A stretch of DNA of 45,684 nucleotides from Pseudomonas botevensis (lineage in GTDB: Bacteria; Pseudomonadota; Gammaproteobacteria; Pseudomonadales; Pseudomonadaceae). Under the pieces are notes generated by a model. It made no database searches. It was not told where the DNA came from and saw only the letters and a list, made by a program, of their open reading frames with translations. Within the stretch, counting starts at the first letter, position 1. The number at the start of each line of letters is the position of its first letter. The DNA lies in assembly GCF_019145475.1 (NCBI RefSeq), contig NZ_JAHTKI010000033.1, forward strand, positions 1 to 45,684, in the 5' to 3' direction. This document shows positions 1 to 8,444 of this stretch, piece by piece. The position numbers and the translations under genes are program-made.

Positions 1-2
1 TG

Positions 3-698
3 ATCAGCGGCTGCCTGTACCACAAGGAAAACACCGCCCCCTACGAGCTGCCGGCGAACAAGACCCGCAGCACCTTCAAGACCCTGAGTTCGATAGGCGG
101 TGGCGGCTATAACGAGCTGCGCATCGAGGACAAGAAAGGTCAGGAGCAGATTTTCCTGCACGCCCAGCGCGACTGGGACGAGAACGTCGAGCACGACCAG
201 AAGATCCGCGTCGGCAACGAACGCCACGACACCGTCGAAAAGAACAGCTACAGCGAGTTCAAGGCCGAGGAACACCACACCGTCTACGCCGACCGCAAGG
301 TCGAGGCCCGCGCCAACGACCACCTGACCGTCGGCGTCAACCAGCACATCAAGATCGGCACCGGCCAGTTCATTGACGCCGGCCAGGAAATCCACCTGAG
401 CAGCGGCATGAAAGTCGTGCTCGAAGCCGGCAGCGAACTGACCCTGATCGGCGGCGGCAGCTTCATCAAGATCGACGCCAGCGGCGTCACCCTGAGCGGC
501 CCGGCGATCAAGATGAACTCCGGCGGCGGTCCCGGCAGCGGCACCCCCGCCGCTCCGCTGATGCCCGGCGTGCTGAAACAGGCCGACGCCGACAAGGCCG
601 GCCAGGTCCTCACCCCGGCCCAGATCAACACCCTCAAACGCAACGCGCCGTTCTGCGAAGAATGCGAGAAATGCAAGGCAGGTGCCTGTGCCATCTGA
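3..698 (+). CDS. vgrG: Type VI secretion tip protein VgrG, C-terminal part (5' end outside window)
   Basis: The window opens inside this gene; 231 codons remain and end at a TGA at 696-698. VgrG trimers form the spike of the T6SS tube and carry effectors. The visible part begins in the gp5-like stretch (residues CLYHKENTAPYELPANKTRS, then GGGGYNELRIEDKKGQEQIF), which is typical of VgrG after the OB domain, followed by the DUF2345-like beta-helix region rich in VGxNxHxxI and EAGSELTLIGGGSFI motifs. The tail ends in a Cys cluster (FCEECEKCKAGAC). The next gene starts 17 bp before this stop, and DUF4123 adaptor and Rhs genes follow, so this VgrG probably delivers that Rhs effector. The start and N-terminal domains cannot be judged. 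Confidence 0.93.
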   Translation: MSGCLYHKENTAPYELPANKTRSTFKTLSSIGGGGYNELRIEDKKGQEQIFLHAQRDWDENVEHDQKIRVGNERHDTVEKNSYSEFKAEEHHTVYADRKVEARANDHLTVGVNQHIKIGTGQFIDAGQEIHLSSGMKVVLEAGSELTLIGGGSFIKIDASGVTLSGPAIKMNSGGGPGSGTPAAPLMPGVLKQADADKAGQVLTPAQINTLKRNAPFCEECEKCKAGACAI

Positions 699-1431
699 TC
701 GACTGACACCCCAGCAATGGTTGGCACAACAGCCGCTGCAAAGCGGCGAGCGGTTGTATCTGGTCATCAGTGCGGCGAGTGATGCCGACGCCCTGAAAAC
801 CCTGTACATGACCGAACCCACCACCCAGCTCATCCCGATCTGGGGCGATACGCCCTACGCCACCTGGCAGCCGGTGATGCCCTACGTCACCGAGCTCACG
901 CCGAACTCGGCCTTCCTGCCCTGGATCGCCGAAACCGACGCCCTCGACTGGGGCTGGCTCGCCGTCTCGCGCTCAGAGCCAAACGAGGTGTTCGAACACT
1001 TGCGCAGCCTGACCCAGGTGAAAATGCCGGACGGCACGGAGGTGTTCTTCCGCTTCTGGGACGGGCGGCATATTCATCCGATTCTTGAAGGCCTTGGGGA
1101 AAAGGCCGGAGAACTGTTACCGGTGTTTGATCGGTATCTGATCAATGGCCGCCGTCTGGACATCGGGCCGAGGGTTGTGCCGAAAGTGAAGGACTGGCCG
1201 TGGTGGGAGGTGCCGAAGACCTTGCTGGACGGTTTGATGGCGGAAAACCCGTCCACGGTGATCAGCAACATGATGCAGTGGTTGCAGGAGGAACATGCCG
1301 AACTGTACTTCGCGTTTCCCGAATCCAACCTGCAGCAAAAAGTGGCGCGTTTTGTAAAACGCACGCCACTCACGGAAGAAAATTTTACCGGGCTGTTGAA
1401 GGCCCATCTGGAGAGTGAGGTGGCGGTATGA
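682..1431 (+). CDS. DUF4123-family T6SS effector adaptor/chaperone
   Basis: 249 residues from a GTG at 682 that overlaps the vgrG end; a second in-frame GTG at 688 is an alternative start. Composition and motifs (GERLYLVISAASDADALKTL, IPIWGDTPYATWQPVMPYV, FRFWDGRHIHPIL) fit the DUF4123 family, whose members are cytoplasmic adaptors that load a specific effector onto its VgrG. No signal peptide or membrane segment is visible. The stop overlaps the ATG of the Rhs gene (ATGA, 1428-1431), so the two are probably translationally coupled. Its position between vgrG and rhs matches the known vgrG-adaptor-effector order. Family assignment is confident; partner specificity is inferred from position. 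Confidence 0.88.
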   Translation: MPVPSDRLTPQQWLAQQPLQSGERLYLVISAASDADALKTLYMTEPTTQLIPIWGDTPYATWQPVMPYVTELTPNSAFLPWIAETDALDWGWLAVSRSEPNEVFEHLRSLTQVKMPDGTEVFFRFWDGRHIHPILEGLGEKAGELLPVFDRYLINGRRLDIGPRVVPKVKDWPWWEVPKTLLDGLMAENPSTVISNMMQWLQEEHAELYFAFPESNLQQKVARFVKRTPLTEENFTGLLKAHLESEVAV

Positions 1432-4400
1432 GCATTTTGATGGGTGAGATTGTTGGCAACCTCACGGCAAAACAGCCTGATGCTCAGGCCATCATCAATG
1501 ACTTCAAAAAGTGCCTGAAGGATTACCGTGAACATGCCGAAGCCTGGTATGGCGGCATATTGGATGCCGAACAGCAGTTCAAGGTCGGCGACGAAGTCGG
1601 TACGCAGGACAAGGACAGCAAGAAGGAAAACACCCTTTATGCCAACTGCCCGGCCAATGGCAAGCTCACGCTGATACACAGCTTCGAGTCCGCGCGCTTT
1701 GTTCCGATCGGCAATACGCCCGTGCGCCTGGTGCCCGTGGTGGATGGCCGGTTCATTGGCAAGAATGAAGTCGGTCCGGAAATCAACAAGACCATCGACT
1801 CGACCGGGATTCTGGAGGTCTCCGGGCTCAAGCCTAATCAGCAATACAAGATCACGTTCTTCCCGAACCCTACTCCCGCGCAGATCGACAGCTTGTTCAA
1901 CTCCTATCAGGGTGTCATCGGCGAGCTGGGCGGCTGGCTGCAAACCGAGTGGAGCACCAGTTTTCTGCCACTCTGGCAGGCACATACTGACGCTTCGCTG
2001 GGCGGTCGCGCGCTGCAGGAGCTGGAGGCGGCGTGGGAAGGTTTTCTGAAAGCGATCATGGGGCTGTGGGGCGATATCAAGAGCCTCTACAACCTGGTTG
2101 CCCACCCTCGCGAAAACTACGAGAAGCTGAAAAAATTCTTCACCGAAGAGCAGATCAAGAAAATTTACGACGCCTCCGCCGAGGCCATTCACACCGCATT
2201 ATTGATTGCCAGCGATGAACCACTGATGTGGATCTACGTGGCCGCGATCATGGCCTGGGTGAAGATGCTGCCACCGCAGACCTGCACCGAAGTCCTGGCC
2301 CAACTGACCACCGAATTCCTGCTGAACATTCTGGTGGGTATCGTCCTGACCGGCGGCCTCGGTCTGGCCGTGCGTATTGGCACGAAGGTCATCAAAGGTG
2401 TGCAAAGCAGCGGCAAAGTCGTGAAATTGATTGAAGACTTTACCGGTATGTTGATGAAGGTCAGCAAGACCAAGGCCACTCCACATACCGAGGCGGCAAG
2501 ACCTTTGCTGCTCAATGGCAATTCGGGGTTCAATCCTGCCCGAAAAGCCAACGTCGAGATCGCCCCGCCGAAACCCGCCGAAACCGCTAGCGCACCGAAG
2601 ACGAAACCCTCCACTTCCGGCGGAAAACTGGAAACTGACGCACAGGTTCAGGCGCGTGGAAAAACGGAAGCCGCTTCGCGGGTCGAACAGGTTGAACCGG
2701 TTGACAAGGCTCCCAAGCAATCGAAGAACCCGGCCGACGAACCCAGCGAATGCGCAGCCAACACCTGCAAGAACGGCGACCCGGTGTCCATGGTCACCGG
2801 CGAGGAACTGCTGACACTGACTGATGGCGAACTGGCCGGACTGCTGCCTTTCGAGTGGACACGCCTGTACCGCAGCAGTGCGGTAGAAATCGATGGTCGG
2901 CTCGGACACGGGTGGAGTCACTCCCTGTCCCATCACTTGCAACTCGACGATGAGGGCGTGCTGTGGACGGATAACGAAAACCGCCAGACCCGCTTCCCGA
3001 TGCCGACCGAGCAACGTCCGGCCATCACCAACAGTCTGGCGCAAGCCGCGATTTTCCTGGGAGATGCACCGGGCGAGCTGATCCTCACCCAGGCTGGATC
3101 AAAGGCACGTTTCTATCATTTCCGTGCCGGACGCTTGATCACCATCAGCGACGCCTACGACAACCGGTTGCACATCAGCTACGACCTGGTTGATCGCATC
3201 CAGCGCATCGACAACGGTGCCGGTCGCTCCCTTCTACTGCGTTATGACAACCGGCACATCGTCGCGGTGGATTATCAGCAGCAACGCTCCGAGTACAACG
3301 ACCGTGGCGAACGCCAGGATCCCTGGCTGACCATTCAGACACTCGTCACCTATTGCTACAACGCACAAAACCAGCTCGTCTCATCGACCAACGCCGTCGG
3401 CGAAACCGAGCATTACCGCTACAACCAACAGCACGTCATTCTGGAGCGGCAACTGGCCGGTGGCGCCAGCTTTTTCTGGGAATGGGGGCGTGAAGGCAAA
3501 CATTCCCGCTGCGTACGCCATTGGGCGAGTTACTCAGAACTGGAGACGCGCTACGAGTGGGACGATAAAGGCTCGGTCACGGTCTTCAACCCCGACGGCA
3601 GCGAGCAGATCTATGTGCATGACGAAAATGCACGTCTGGTCAGCGAAACCGCGCCTGACGGTGGGGAAACGCAGAAAGCCTATGACGATGAGGGTCGACT
3701 GGTCGCAGTCAAGGATCCGATGGGCGCCATCACTGAGTACCAATACAGTGCAGCCGGCCGCTTGATGGCGGTGATTCCTCCTGAAGATGCACCGACTCGC
3801 TACAACTATTTCAATGGCCAGCTCATCGATGTCCAGCGGGGCAAGGCGCGCTGGCAGTACGACCGCAACCGTCAGGGCGACATCACACGGCAAACCGATC
3901 CTCAAGGCCACGAAACCCACTACAGCTACGACCGTCAGGGCCGCCTGCTGGAAATCCAGCACCCCGATGGCAGCCGCCATCAACTGGGCTGGAACAACCT
4001 CGGCCAGTTGCTGGAAGAACGTCTGCCCGACGGCGGCCAGCGCAAGTATCGCTACGACGCACTCGGCCGACAGATCACCCGTCAGGACGAAACCGGGGCT
4101 ATCACTCAGTACCAATGGGATGCGGTCGATCGCCTGATCCAGATCACCTTGCCCGGCGGTGCCACCCGCGCGCTCACCTACAACCCGTATGGCCGCGTGA
4201 CCGCTGAACGCGACGAACTCGGCCGTGTCACCCGCTACGAATACGCCGACAACCTGCACCTAGTCAGCCGCCGCATCAATCCCGACGGCAGCCAGTTGCG
4301 CTACCGCTATGACAACGCCGGGTTGCTACTCACCGACATCGAAAACGAACGCGGCGAGCACTACAAACTCGATTACTACTCCAACGGCCTGATCCAGCAG

Positions 4401-6338
4401 GAAACCGGCTTCGACGGACGCCGGACCGCTTACGAGTACGACCTCAACGGCCAATTGCTGAAGAAGACCGAATTCGGCGACGACGGCAGCGAGCTGGTGA
4501 CCGAATACCAGCGCGATGCCTCTGGCCGTCTGCTGGTGAAGACCCTGGCTGACGGTGAAGAAATCCATTACAGCTACGACGCCCTGGGGCGACTGGTCAA
4601 CGTCGACGACGGGCACTGGCCGCTGGCCTACGAATACGACGTACAGAACCGTCTGATCACCGAGCACCAAGGCTGGGGCACCACACGCTACGAATACGAT
4701 AACGTCGGCCAACTGAGCCACTGCCGCCTCCCCGACGGCAGCAAGCTCGACTACCGCCACCAGTCCGGCGGTCGCTTGAGCAGCATCGATCTCAACGGCT
4801 CGCGCCTGACTACTCACCAGTTCAGCGCCGGTCGCGAGCACAAGCGCCAGCAGGGCCTGCTGCTCAGTCAATACGAGTACGACGAACAAGGACGTCTGCA
4901 AGCGCACAACGTGGATCAGCGTGACAAAAACCTGTTCCAGCGCCGCTACGCCTACGATGCCAACGGCAACCTTGCCGGAATCGACGACAGCCGCAAAGGC
5001 AACCGCAGCTACCACTACGACCCGCTTGATCGTCTGATCAGCGTCCGTGGTGCCACCCCGGAAAGCTTCGCCCACGACCCGGCCGGCAACCTGCTCGGCC
5101 AGAACGACCTGCCCGTCGCCAACCTCGCCAACGTCAAAGGCAACCGCCTGCTGATGCAAGGCGACCGCCACTACGACTACGACGCCTACGGCAACCTGAC
5201 CAGCGAACGTCGCGGCGCCAGGCAGAAACTCGTCACCGAATACCGCTACGACTGCCAACACCGCCTGATCGGCGTCAGCCTGCCGGGCGGCAACAGCGCC
5301 AGCTACAAATACGACGCCTTCGGCCGCCGCGTCGAAAAAACCGTCGACGGCCACACCACGGAATTCTTGTGGCAAGGCGAACGCCTGATCGCCGAAAGCG
5401 CCGACAACCGTTATCGCAGCTACATCTACGAACCCGGCACCTTCCGCCCGTTAGCCATGCTCGACGGCCAAGGCCCACTGAAAGCCACGCCGTTCTACTA
5501 CCAACTCGACCACCTCGGCACCCCGCAGGAACTCACCGACTACAGCGGCGAAATCATGTGGTCGGCCAAGTACCGAGCGTACGGCAACCTAGCTGCGCTG
5601 GATGTCAGCGAAATCGACAACCCGCTGCGCTTTCAAGGGCAGTATTTCGACACGGAGACAGGGTTACATTACAACCGACACCGCTACTACAATCCGGGGA
5701 CTGGACGGTTCTTGACGCCGGACCCGATCAAGCTCGCGGGTGGGTTGAATAACTACCAGTATGTCTCGAACCCTACCGGGTGGGTGGATCCGCTGGGCTT
5801 GAGTGAATGTCCTGGAGCTAATGAAAAAGAATCTTCAGCAGCCTCCGAAAAAAAGCCAGAAGAAAAAACCAAAGTAAATGAAGGGAATCCTGATGCGCCA
5901 TACACCGGGCCAATACCCAAAGCAATGCAGGACAAGATTTTGTATGGTACTCGTAGCCCCGGACATAACAAACCCGTCGGTGGACACTCTCCCCAGGTAA
6001 TGAACTCTCCTAACTATCAATTCGACGTTGTCAGCACCAACAAAGATGGAACGACTAGCGTTAGAAATTTCAAAATGATTTTAGAACGCAAAGACGGGAC
6101 TACTGGCTGGTCTGCGGCAAAATCCCCAAATAGGCATACCATTGCACCTAAGGACTGGAGCGACTCAAAAATCCTTAGAGTTACTGATGAGGTGGGGGCA
6201 GAACCTGGAAAAATCTTAAGGAACGAAAATGGAGTACTCGTCACGGAACACACAAAAATCATTGATGGTGTCGAATGGCAAGTAATTAAAGAAAATGATG
6301 TTATTACCTCTTCTTATCCTACAGGGGGAACCCCATGA
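1428..6338 (+). CDS. Rhs/YD-repeat polymorphic toxin, T6SS effector with EndoU/CdiA-tRNase-like C-terminal domain
   Basis: 1636 residues. The N-terminal ~440 residues include a hydrophobic pair at about 265-320 and no obvious PAAR motif. At about 445-520 comes the Rhs entry domain (DPVSMVTGEELLTL, then LPFEWTRLYRSS; DUF6531-like), followed by many YD repeats of the YDxxGRL type forming the Rhs cage. The core ends with the hallmark GRFLTPDPIKLAGGLNNYQY ... DPLGL at 1454-1458, the usual self-cleavage site. The variable 178-residue tip has GGHS (H1520), HTIAPKDWSDSKIL (H1570, W1577) and a C-terminal IDGVEWQVIKEN...SSYPTGG. This pattern resembles bacterial EndoU and CdiA-CT tRNase-like toxins, so an RNase is likely. 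The usual first catalytic His of EndoU appears to be Lys (K1503). GC drops markedly from about 5803, which suggests tip exchange. Confidence 0.9.
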   Translation: MSILMGEIVGNLTAKQPDAQAIINDFKKCLKDYREHAEAWYGGILDAEQQFKVGDEVGTQDKDSKKENTLYANCPANGKLTLIHSFESARFVPIGNTPVRLVPVVDGRFIGKNEVGPEINKTIDSTGILEVSGLKPNQQYKITFFPNPTPAQIDSLFNSYQGVIGELGGWLQTEWSTSFLPLWQAHTDASLGGRALQELEAAWEGFLKAIMGLWGDIKSLYNLVAHPRENYEKLKKFFTEEQIKKIYDASAEAIHTALLIASDEPLMWIYVAAIMAWVKMLPPQTCTEVLAQLTTEFLLNILVGIVLTGGLGLAVRIGTKVIKGVQSSGKVVKLIEDFTGMLMKVSKTKATPHTEAARPLLLNGNSGFNPARKANVEIAPPKPAETASAPKTKPSTSGGKLETDAQVQARGKTEAASRVEQVEPVDKAPKQSKNPADEPSECAANTCKNGDPVSMVTGEELLTLTDGELAGLLPFEWTRLYRSSAVEIDGRLGHGWSHSLSHHLQLDDEGVLWTDNENRQTRFPMPTEQRPAITNSLAQAAIFLGDAPGELILTQAGSKARFYHFRAGRLITISDAYDNRLHISYDLVDRIQRIDNGAGRSLLLRYDNRHIVAVDYQQQRSEYNDRGERQDPWLTIQTLVTYCYNAQNQLVSSTNAVGETEHYRYNQQHVILERQLAGGASFFWEWGREGKHSRCVRHWASYSELETRYEWDDKGSVTVFNPDGSEQIYVHDENARLVSETAPDGGETQKAYDDEGRLVAVKDPMGAITEYQYSAAGRLMAVIPPEDAPTRYNYFNGQLIDVQRGKARWQYDRNRQGDITRQTDPQGHETHYSYDRQGRLLEIQHPDGSRHQLGWNNLGQLLEERLPDGGQRKYRYDALGRQITRQDETGAITQYQWDAVDRLIQITLPGGATRALTYNPYGRVTAERDELGRVTRYEYADNLHLVSRRINPDGSQLRYRYDNAGLLLTDIENERGEHYKLDYYSNGLIQQETGFDGRRTAYEYDLNGQLLKKTEFGDDGSELVTEYQRDASGRLLVKTLADGEEIHYSYDALGRLVNVDDGHWPLAYEYDVQNRLITEHQGWGTTRYEYDNVGQLSHCRLPDGSKLDYRHQSGGRLSSIDLNGSRLTTHQFSAGREHKRQQGLLLSQYEYDEQGRLQAHNVDQRDKNLFQRRYAYDANGNLAGIDDSRKGNRSYHYDPLDRLISVRGATPESFAHDPAGNLLGQNDLPVANLANVKGNRLLMQGDRHYDYDAYGNLTSERRGARQKLVTEYRYDCQHRLIGVSLPGGNSASYKYDAFGRRVEKTVDGHTTEFLWQGERLIAESADNRYRSYIYEPGTFRPLAMLDGQGPLKATPFYYQLDHLGTPQELTDYSGEIMWSAKYRAYGNLAALDVSEIDNPLRFQGQYFDTETGLHYNRHRYYNPGTGRFLTPDPIKLAGGLNNYQYVSNPTGWVDPLGLSECPGANEKESSAASEKKPEEKTKVNEGNPDAPYTGPIPKAMQDKILYGTRSPGHNKPVGGHSPQVMNSPNYQFDVVSTNKDGTTSVRNFKMILERKDGTTGWSAAKSPNRHTIAPKDWSDSKILRVTDEVGAEPGKILRNENGVLVTEHTKIIDGVEWQVIKENDVITSSYPTGGTP

Positions 6339-6760
6339 ACGATTCTGAAAAAGACGAAATCTATGAAACCCTCTGCTCTCGAATTGGTGATTCCGAAAGT
6401 TCAAACTGGACGGAGTACACTACAGAAATTGTTGCAAAAACCGTTCTTGCAGATTTCAAGGACGATCAATGGCATCGACTTGAGAAAGAAATACTCTCAA
6501 AACCTGAATTTTGGCAGCAACGTTGCGCAGCTGCGATGGGAGAGGATCGAACAGAACATTCAATAAGAATACTAAAACTTTTACTTTCCAACTCAAGTTA
6601 TATTGACGTGAAGATCATATCAATATACGAGCTAGACTGGGCGGAGGTTAATATAGAAAAAAAATACGCTCCCTTTATAAGAGAGGTCATGGAAAAAATA
6701 CCTTCTGACGAAATCGAACCAGAACTAACAAGATTGCTTGCCAAGGCAGAGTCCGCTTAA
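6335..6760 (+). CDS. Probable immunity protein for the Rhs toxin
   Basis: 141 residues, starting four bases inside the Rhs gene (ATGA at 6335-6338) and followed by a long AT-rich gap. It is acidic, soluble and mainly helical by composition (MNDSEKDEIYETLCSRIGDS; RILKLLLSNSSYIDVKIISI; EPELTRLLAKAESA), somewhat like short HEAT-type immunity proteins, and has no signal peptide. I do not recognise a named family. The role rests on position: polymorphic Rhs toxins are nearly always followed directly by the cognate immunity gene, and this gene shares the low GC of the toxin tip, so the two probably arrived together. A cytoplasmic immunity protein fits a toxin acting on cytoplasmic RNA. Confidence 0.75.
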   Translation: MNDSEKDEIYETLCSRIGDSESSNWTEYTTEIVAKTVLADFKDDQWHRLEKEILSKPEFWQQRCAAAMGEDRTEHSIRILKLLLSNSSYIDVKIISIYELDWAEVNIEKKYAPFIREVMEKIPSDEIEPELTRLLAKAESA

Positions 6761-6790
6761 AAATGTACTTATTCACTACCATCCAAACAC

Positions 6791-6845
6791 ATGAACATAT
6801 GAACATATGAACATATGAACATATGAACATATGAACATATGAACA
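6791..6845 (+). repeat. Tandem octanucleotide repeat, unit ATGAACAT, about 6.9 copies
   Basis: Six perfect copies of ATGAACAT and a seventh complete except for its last base, starting 31 bp after the immunity gene stop. Each unit junction makes a CATATG palindrome. It sits in AT-rich DNA outside any convincing gene. Such a run is prone to slippage, so its copy number may differ between strains. No function can be assigned. Confidence 0.95.
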
Positions 6846-6961
6846 CAATCGAAAGCCAGACCAAAAAAAAACACAAACTCAACAAAAACATTCACCTACA
6901 AAAAACCAACCAACCCTAATACCAAATCTATAAAATGAATACGAAAATATAAAAAAAACCA

Positions 6962-7250
6962 GGTGGAAATATAGTCTTTGACGACATTTTTCATTTAGAT
7001 CGCACCCTCTCCACCTCACTAATAGCAAATCAATTAAAGGAAGATCCACTCCAGGCAAGTCCCCCCAACAACCGAATTCTAGATATCGGCTGGCACCCGG
7101 AATTCGACGAAAAAATGCTGTTTTAGAGTTTCACTAATCTCAAACTTCGATTGGGAACATCCTCTATTCTCCGAAACAGCAAAAAACCGGATCGAACTCG
7201 ACAACGTCCTGCAAAACGCTATGACGATACTTCAGAGCTCAGCGCCGTGA
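6962..7250 (+). pseudogene. Frameshifted remnant of a second, immunity-like gene
   Basis: Translated from 6962 the DNA reads GGNIVFDDIFHLDRTLSTSL ... NNRILDIGWHPEFDEK and then hits a TAG at 7124. Moving one base, in the A-run at 7111-7115, opens the other frame, which continues CCFRVSLISNFDWEHPLFSE ... NVLQNAMTILQSS to a TGA at 7248-7250. Together the halves make a coherent protein of about 95 residues. The 5' end is also damaged: an ATG at 6935 in the first frame meets a TAA at 6950, in an A-rich stretch. The pattern LDIGWxPEFD...CFRV...FDWEHPL resembles small proteins found beside Rhs toxins, probably immunity proteins; that resemblance is from memory. The likely explanation is a decayed orphan immunity gene left by an earlier toxin tip. 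A sequencing error at the A-run could fake the internal frameshift but not the upstream stop as well. Confidence 0.7.
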
Positions 7251-7277
7251 TTGCAAGTCACACGAATAGCAACGACG

Positions 7278-8090
7278 CTACTCAACCACGCCCTCCAAAA
7301 CCTCATACTTAACCACCACCCGATTCCGATAAAGCATCCCCCGCTCCACCACTTCCCCTACCTGCCCCTTGTTCCGCACCTCCCGCCAAATCTCGTTCTC
7401 CCGATACACCCGCTCCCCTTCCCGCACAAACCGGTGCTCCAACTGAAACACGTGATAGCGAAACTCCCGCTCCCGATCACACAGCAACTCTCCTTCCAAC
7501 TGCTGTTCCCCGACCTTCAACTTCAACTGGAAACTCCGATCCGTCGGGTTGTGCAGTACCAGATCGACATAGTTGTAAAAGATCGCCGCGCCGGAGCCGA
7601 ATGGCAGTACGCGGCCGTCATCCGGAAAGGGATCGAAGCTATGGTTCGAGCGTTCGACCACAACCAGGGGTGAGTGAATGGCCATCCAGTGAATCAGGTT
7701 GCTGAGTTGGCAGATTCCTCCGCCGATGCCTCGTCTGGCTTCGCCAAAGGACAGTTCCATGCCTTCGACGTAGCCGAGTTTGCGGCTGGGGCGGCCGACG
7801 AGGCGGCAGAAGGAGAAGTATTCGCCGGGGGCGATGGTGACGCCGTCGATGGCGGCGACGGCGAGTTTTAAGTTGATGACTTTGTTGTGCTGCAGCGTGA
7901 GGTCAGAATCGCCAAGTTTGCGGATGAGTTTCGAGGTGTGTTTGAGGTAGCGGAACGGCAGGCGTTCAGCCATGGCAACGGGTTGTGCGTAGCGCTTGCG
8001 AGTGCAGTGCCAGGCGAGTTGGCGGAACAGTCTTTTTTGCCACACGCGCATCCAGTAGAGGATCGGGTGATAGAGGGAAAGTGGTTTCAT
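7278..8090 (-). CDS. VanW family protein
   Basis: 270 residues. It matches the VanW family in the core VNLKLAVAAIDGVTIAPGEYFSF and in GRPSRKLGYVEGMELSFGEARRGIGGGICQLSNLI, where the GIGGGICQ motif is the family signature. The family is named after an accessory gene of vancomycin-resistance clusters, but its biochemical role is unknown and stand-alone Pseudomonas members are not linked to resistance. The N-terminus is basic and Trp/Arg-rich with no clear signal peptide. The ATG at 8090 has a weak ribosome site; M14 (8051) is an alternative. It converges on the low-GC Rhs tail, ending 28 bp from the pseudogene, and is transcribed alone. The family call is firm; the function is not known. Confidence 0.88.
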   Translation of the reverse strand: MKPLSLYHPILYWMRVWQKRLFRQLAWHCTRKRYAQPVAMAERLPFRYLKHTSKLIRKLGDSDLTLQHNKVINLKLAVAAIDGVTIAPGEYFSFCRLVGRPSRKLGYVEGMELSFGEARRGIGGGICQLSNLIHWMAIHSPLVVVERSNHSFDPFPDDGRVLPFGSGAAIFYNYVDLVLHNPTDRSFQLKLKVGEQQLEGELLCDREREFRYHVFQLEHRFVREGERVYRENEIWREVRNKGQVGEVVERGMLYRNRVVVKYEVLEGVVE

Positions 8091-8196
8091 CCGTGATGAA
8101 ACGGCGATGGCCGTTATCGTCCTTGCGTTGAAAAAGGGCGGCGCATCTTAACGTGTTACTGAAGGGAAGTGCTTGATGCACTCCGGAGATGGTGTC

Positions 8197-8253
8197 CGCC
8201 CAGTGTAATGGCCTGGCAATCCATGCACCGGTAAAGAGCCCTGACACTGGGCG
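8197..8253. repeat. Inverted repeat CGCCCAGTGT / ACACTGGGCG
   Basis: Perfect 10-bp arms at 8197-8206 and 8244-8253 with a 37-bp gap, upstream of the VanW gene. There is no T-run beside either arm, so a simple terminator is unlikely. It could be a regulator site or an RNA structure; neither can be decided. Confidence 0.6.
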
Positions 8254-8383
8254 AACGGGGTGGATTTTAATGGAAGTTGGCGGATATGTCCTCATTCACA
8301 TGGATGAAAATTTATGTACGAAAAAGTTAACGGATATTCATCGACAAACTTTGTTAAAACTCACCGCTTCGGACATTTAATAT

Positions 8384-8419
8384 GATTGTTCTCATACAAC
8401 AAGCTGTACAAGAACAATC
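8384..8419. repeat. Inverted repeat GATTGTTCT / AGAACAATC, possible hairpin
   Basis: Perfect 9-bp arms (8384-8392 and 8411-8419). The intervening 18 bases contain a further TACA/TGTA pairing, so the whole can fold into one long interrupted stem. It lies 26 bp after the stop of the minus-strand exported-protein gene and may end that transcript, although no strong T-run follows on either strand. Confidence 0.6.
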
Positions 8420-8444
8420 CCTTTGTAGAGTTAAAACTCCACCC

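Larger units (their letters stand above)
8091..8444. other. Intergenic region with two inverted repeats, no gene seen
   Basis: These 354 bases separate two minus-strand genes and should hold the promoter of the VanW gene and the 3' end of the exported-protein transcript. Two perfect inverted repeats are present and listed separately. A 63-codon plus-strand frame at 8189-8380 has no convincing ribosome site or recognisable protein character, so it is not called. Confidence 0.6.

Noticed and set aside
6791..6845. Possible CRISPR-like array
   Set aside because: The repeat unit is only 8 bp with no spacers, so it is a simple tandem repeat.
7251..7673. A 140-codon plus-strand frame opposite the VanW gene
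   Set aside because: Pro/His/Leu-rich shadow composition; the opposite strand has the VanW GIGGGICQ signature.
7278..8090. VanW as evidence of vancomycin resistance
   Set aside because: There are no vanA/H/X/R/S genes nearby, and stand-alone VanW proteins in Gram-negative bacteria are not tied to resistance.
8189..8380. A 63-codon frame in the gap upstream of VanW
   Set aside because: No convincing ribosome site, no protein-like pattern, and it runs through an inverted repeat.
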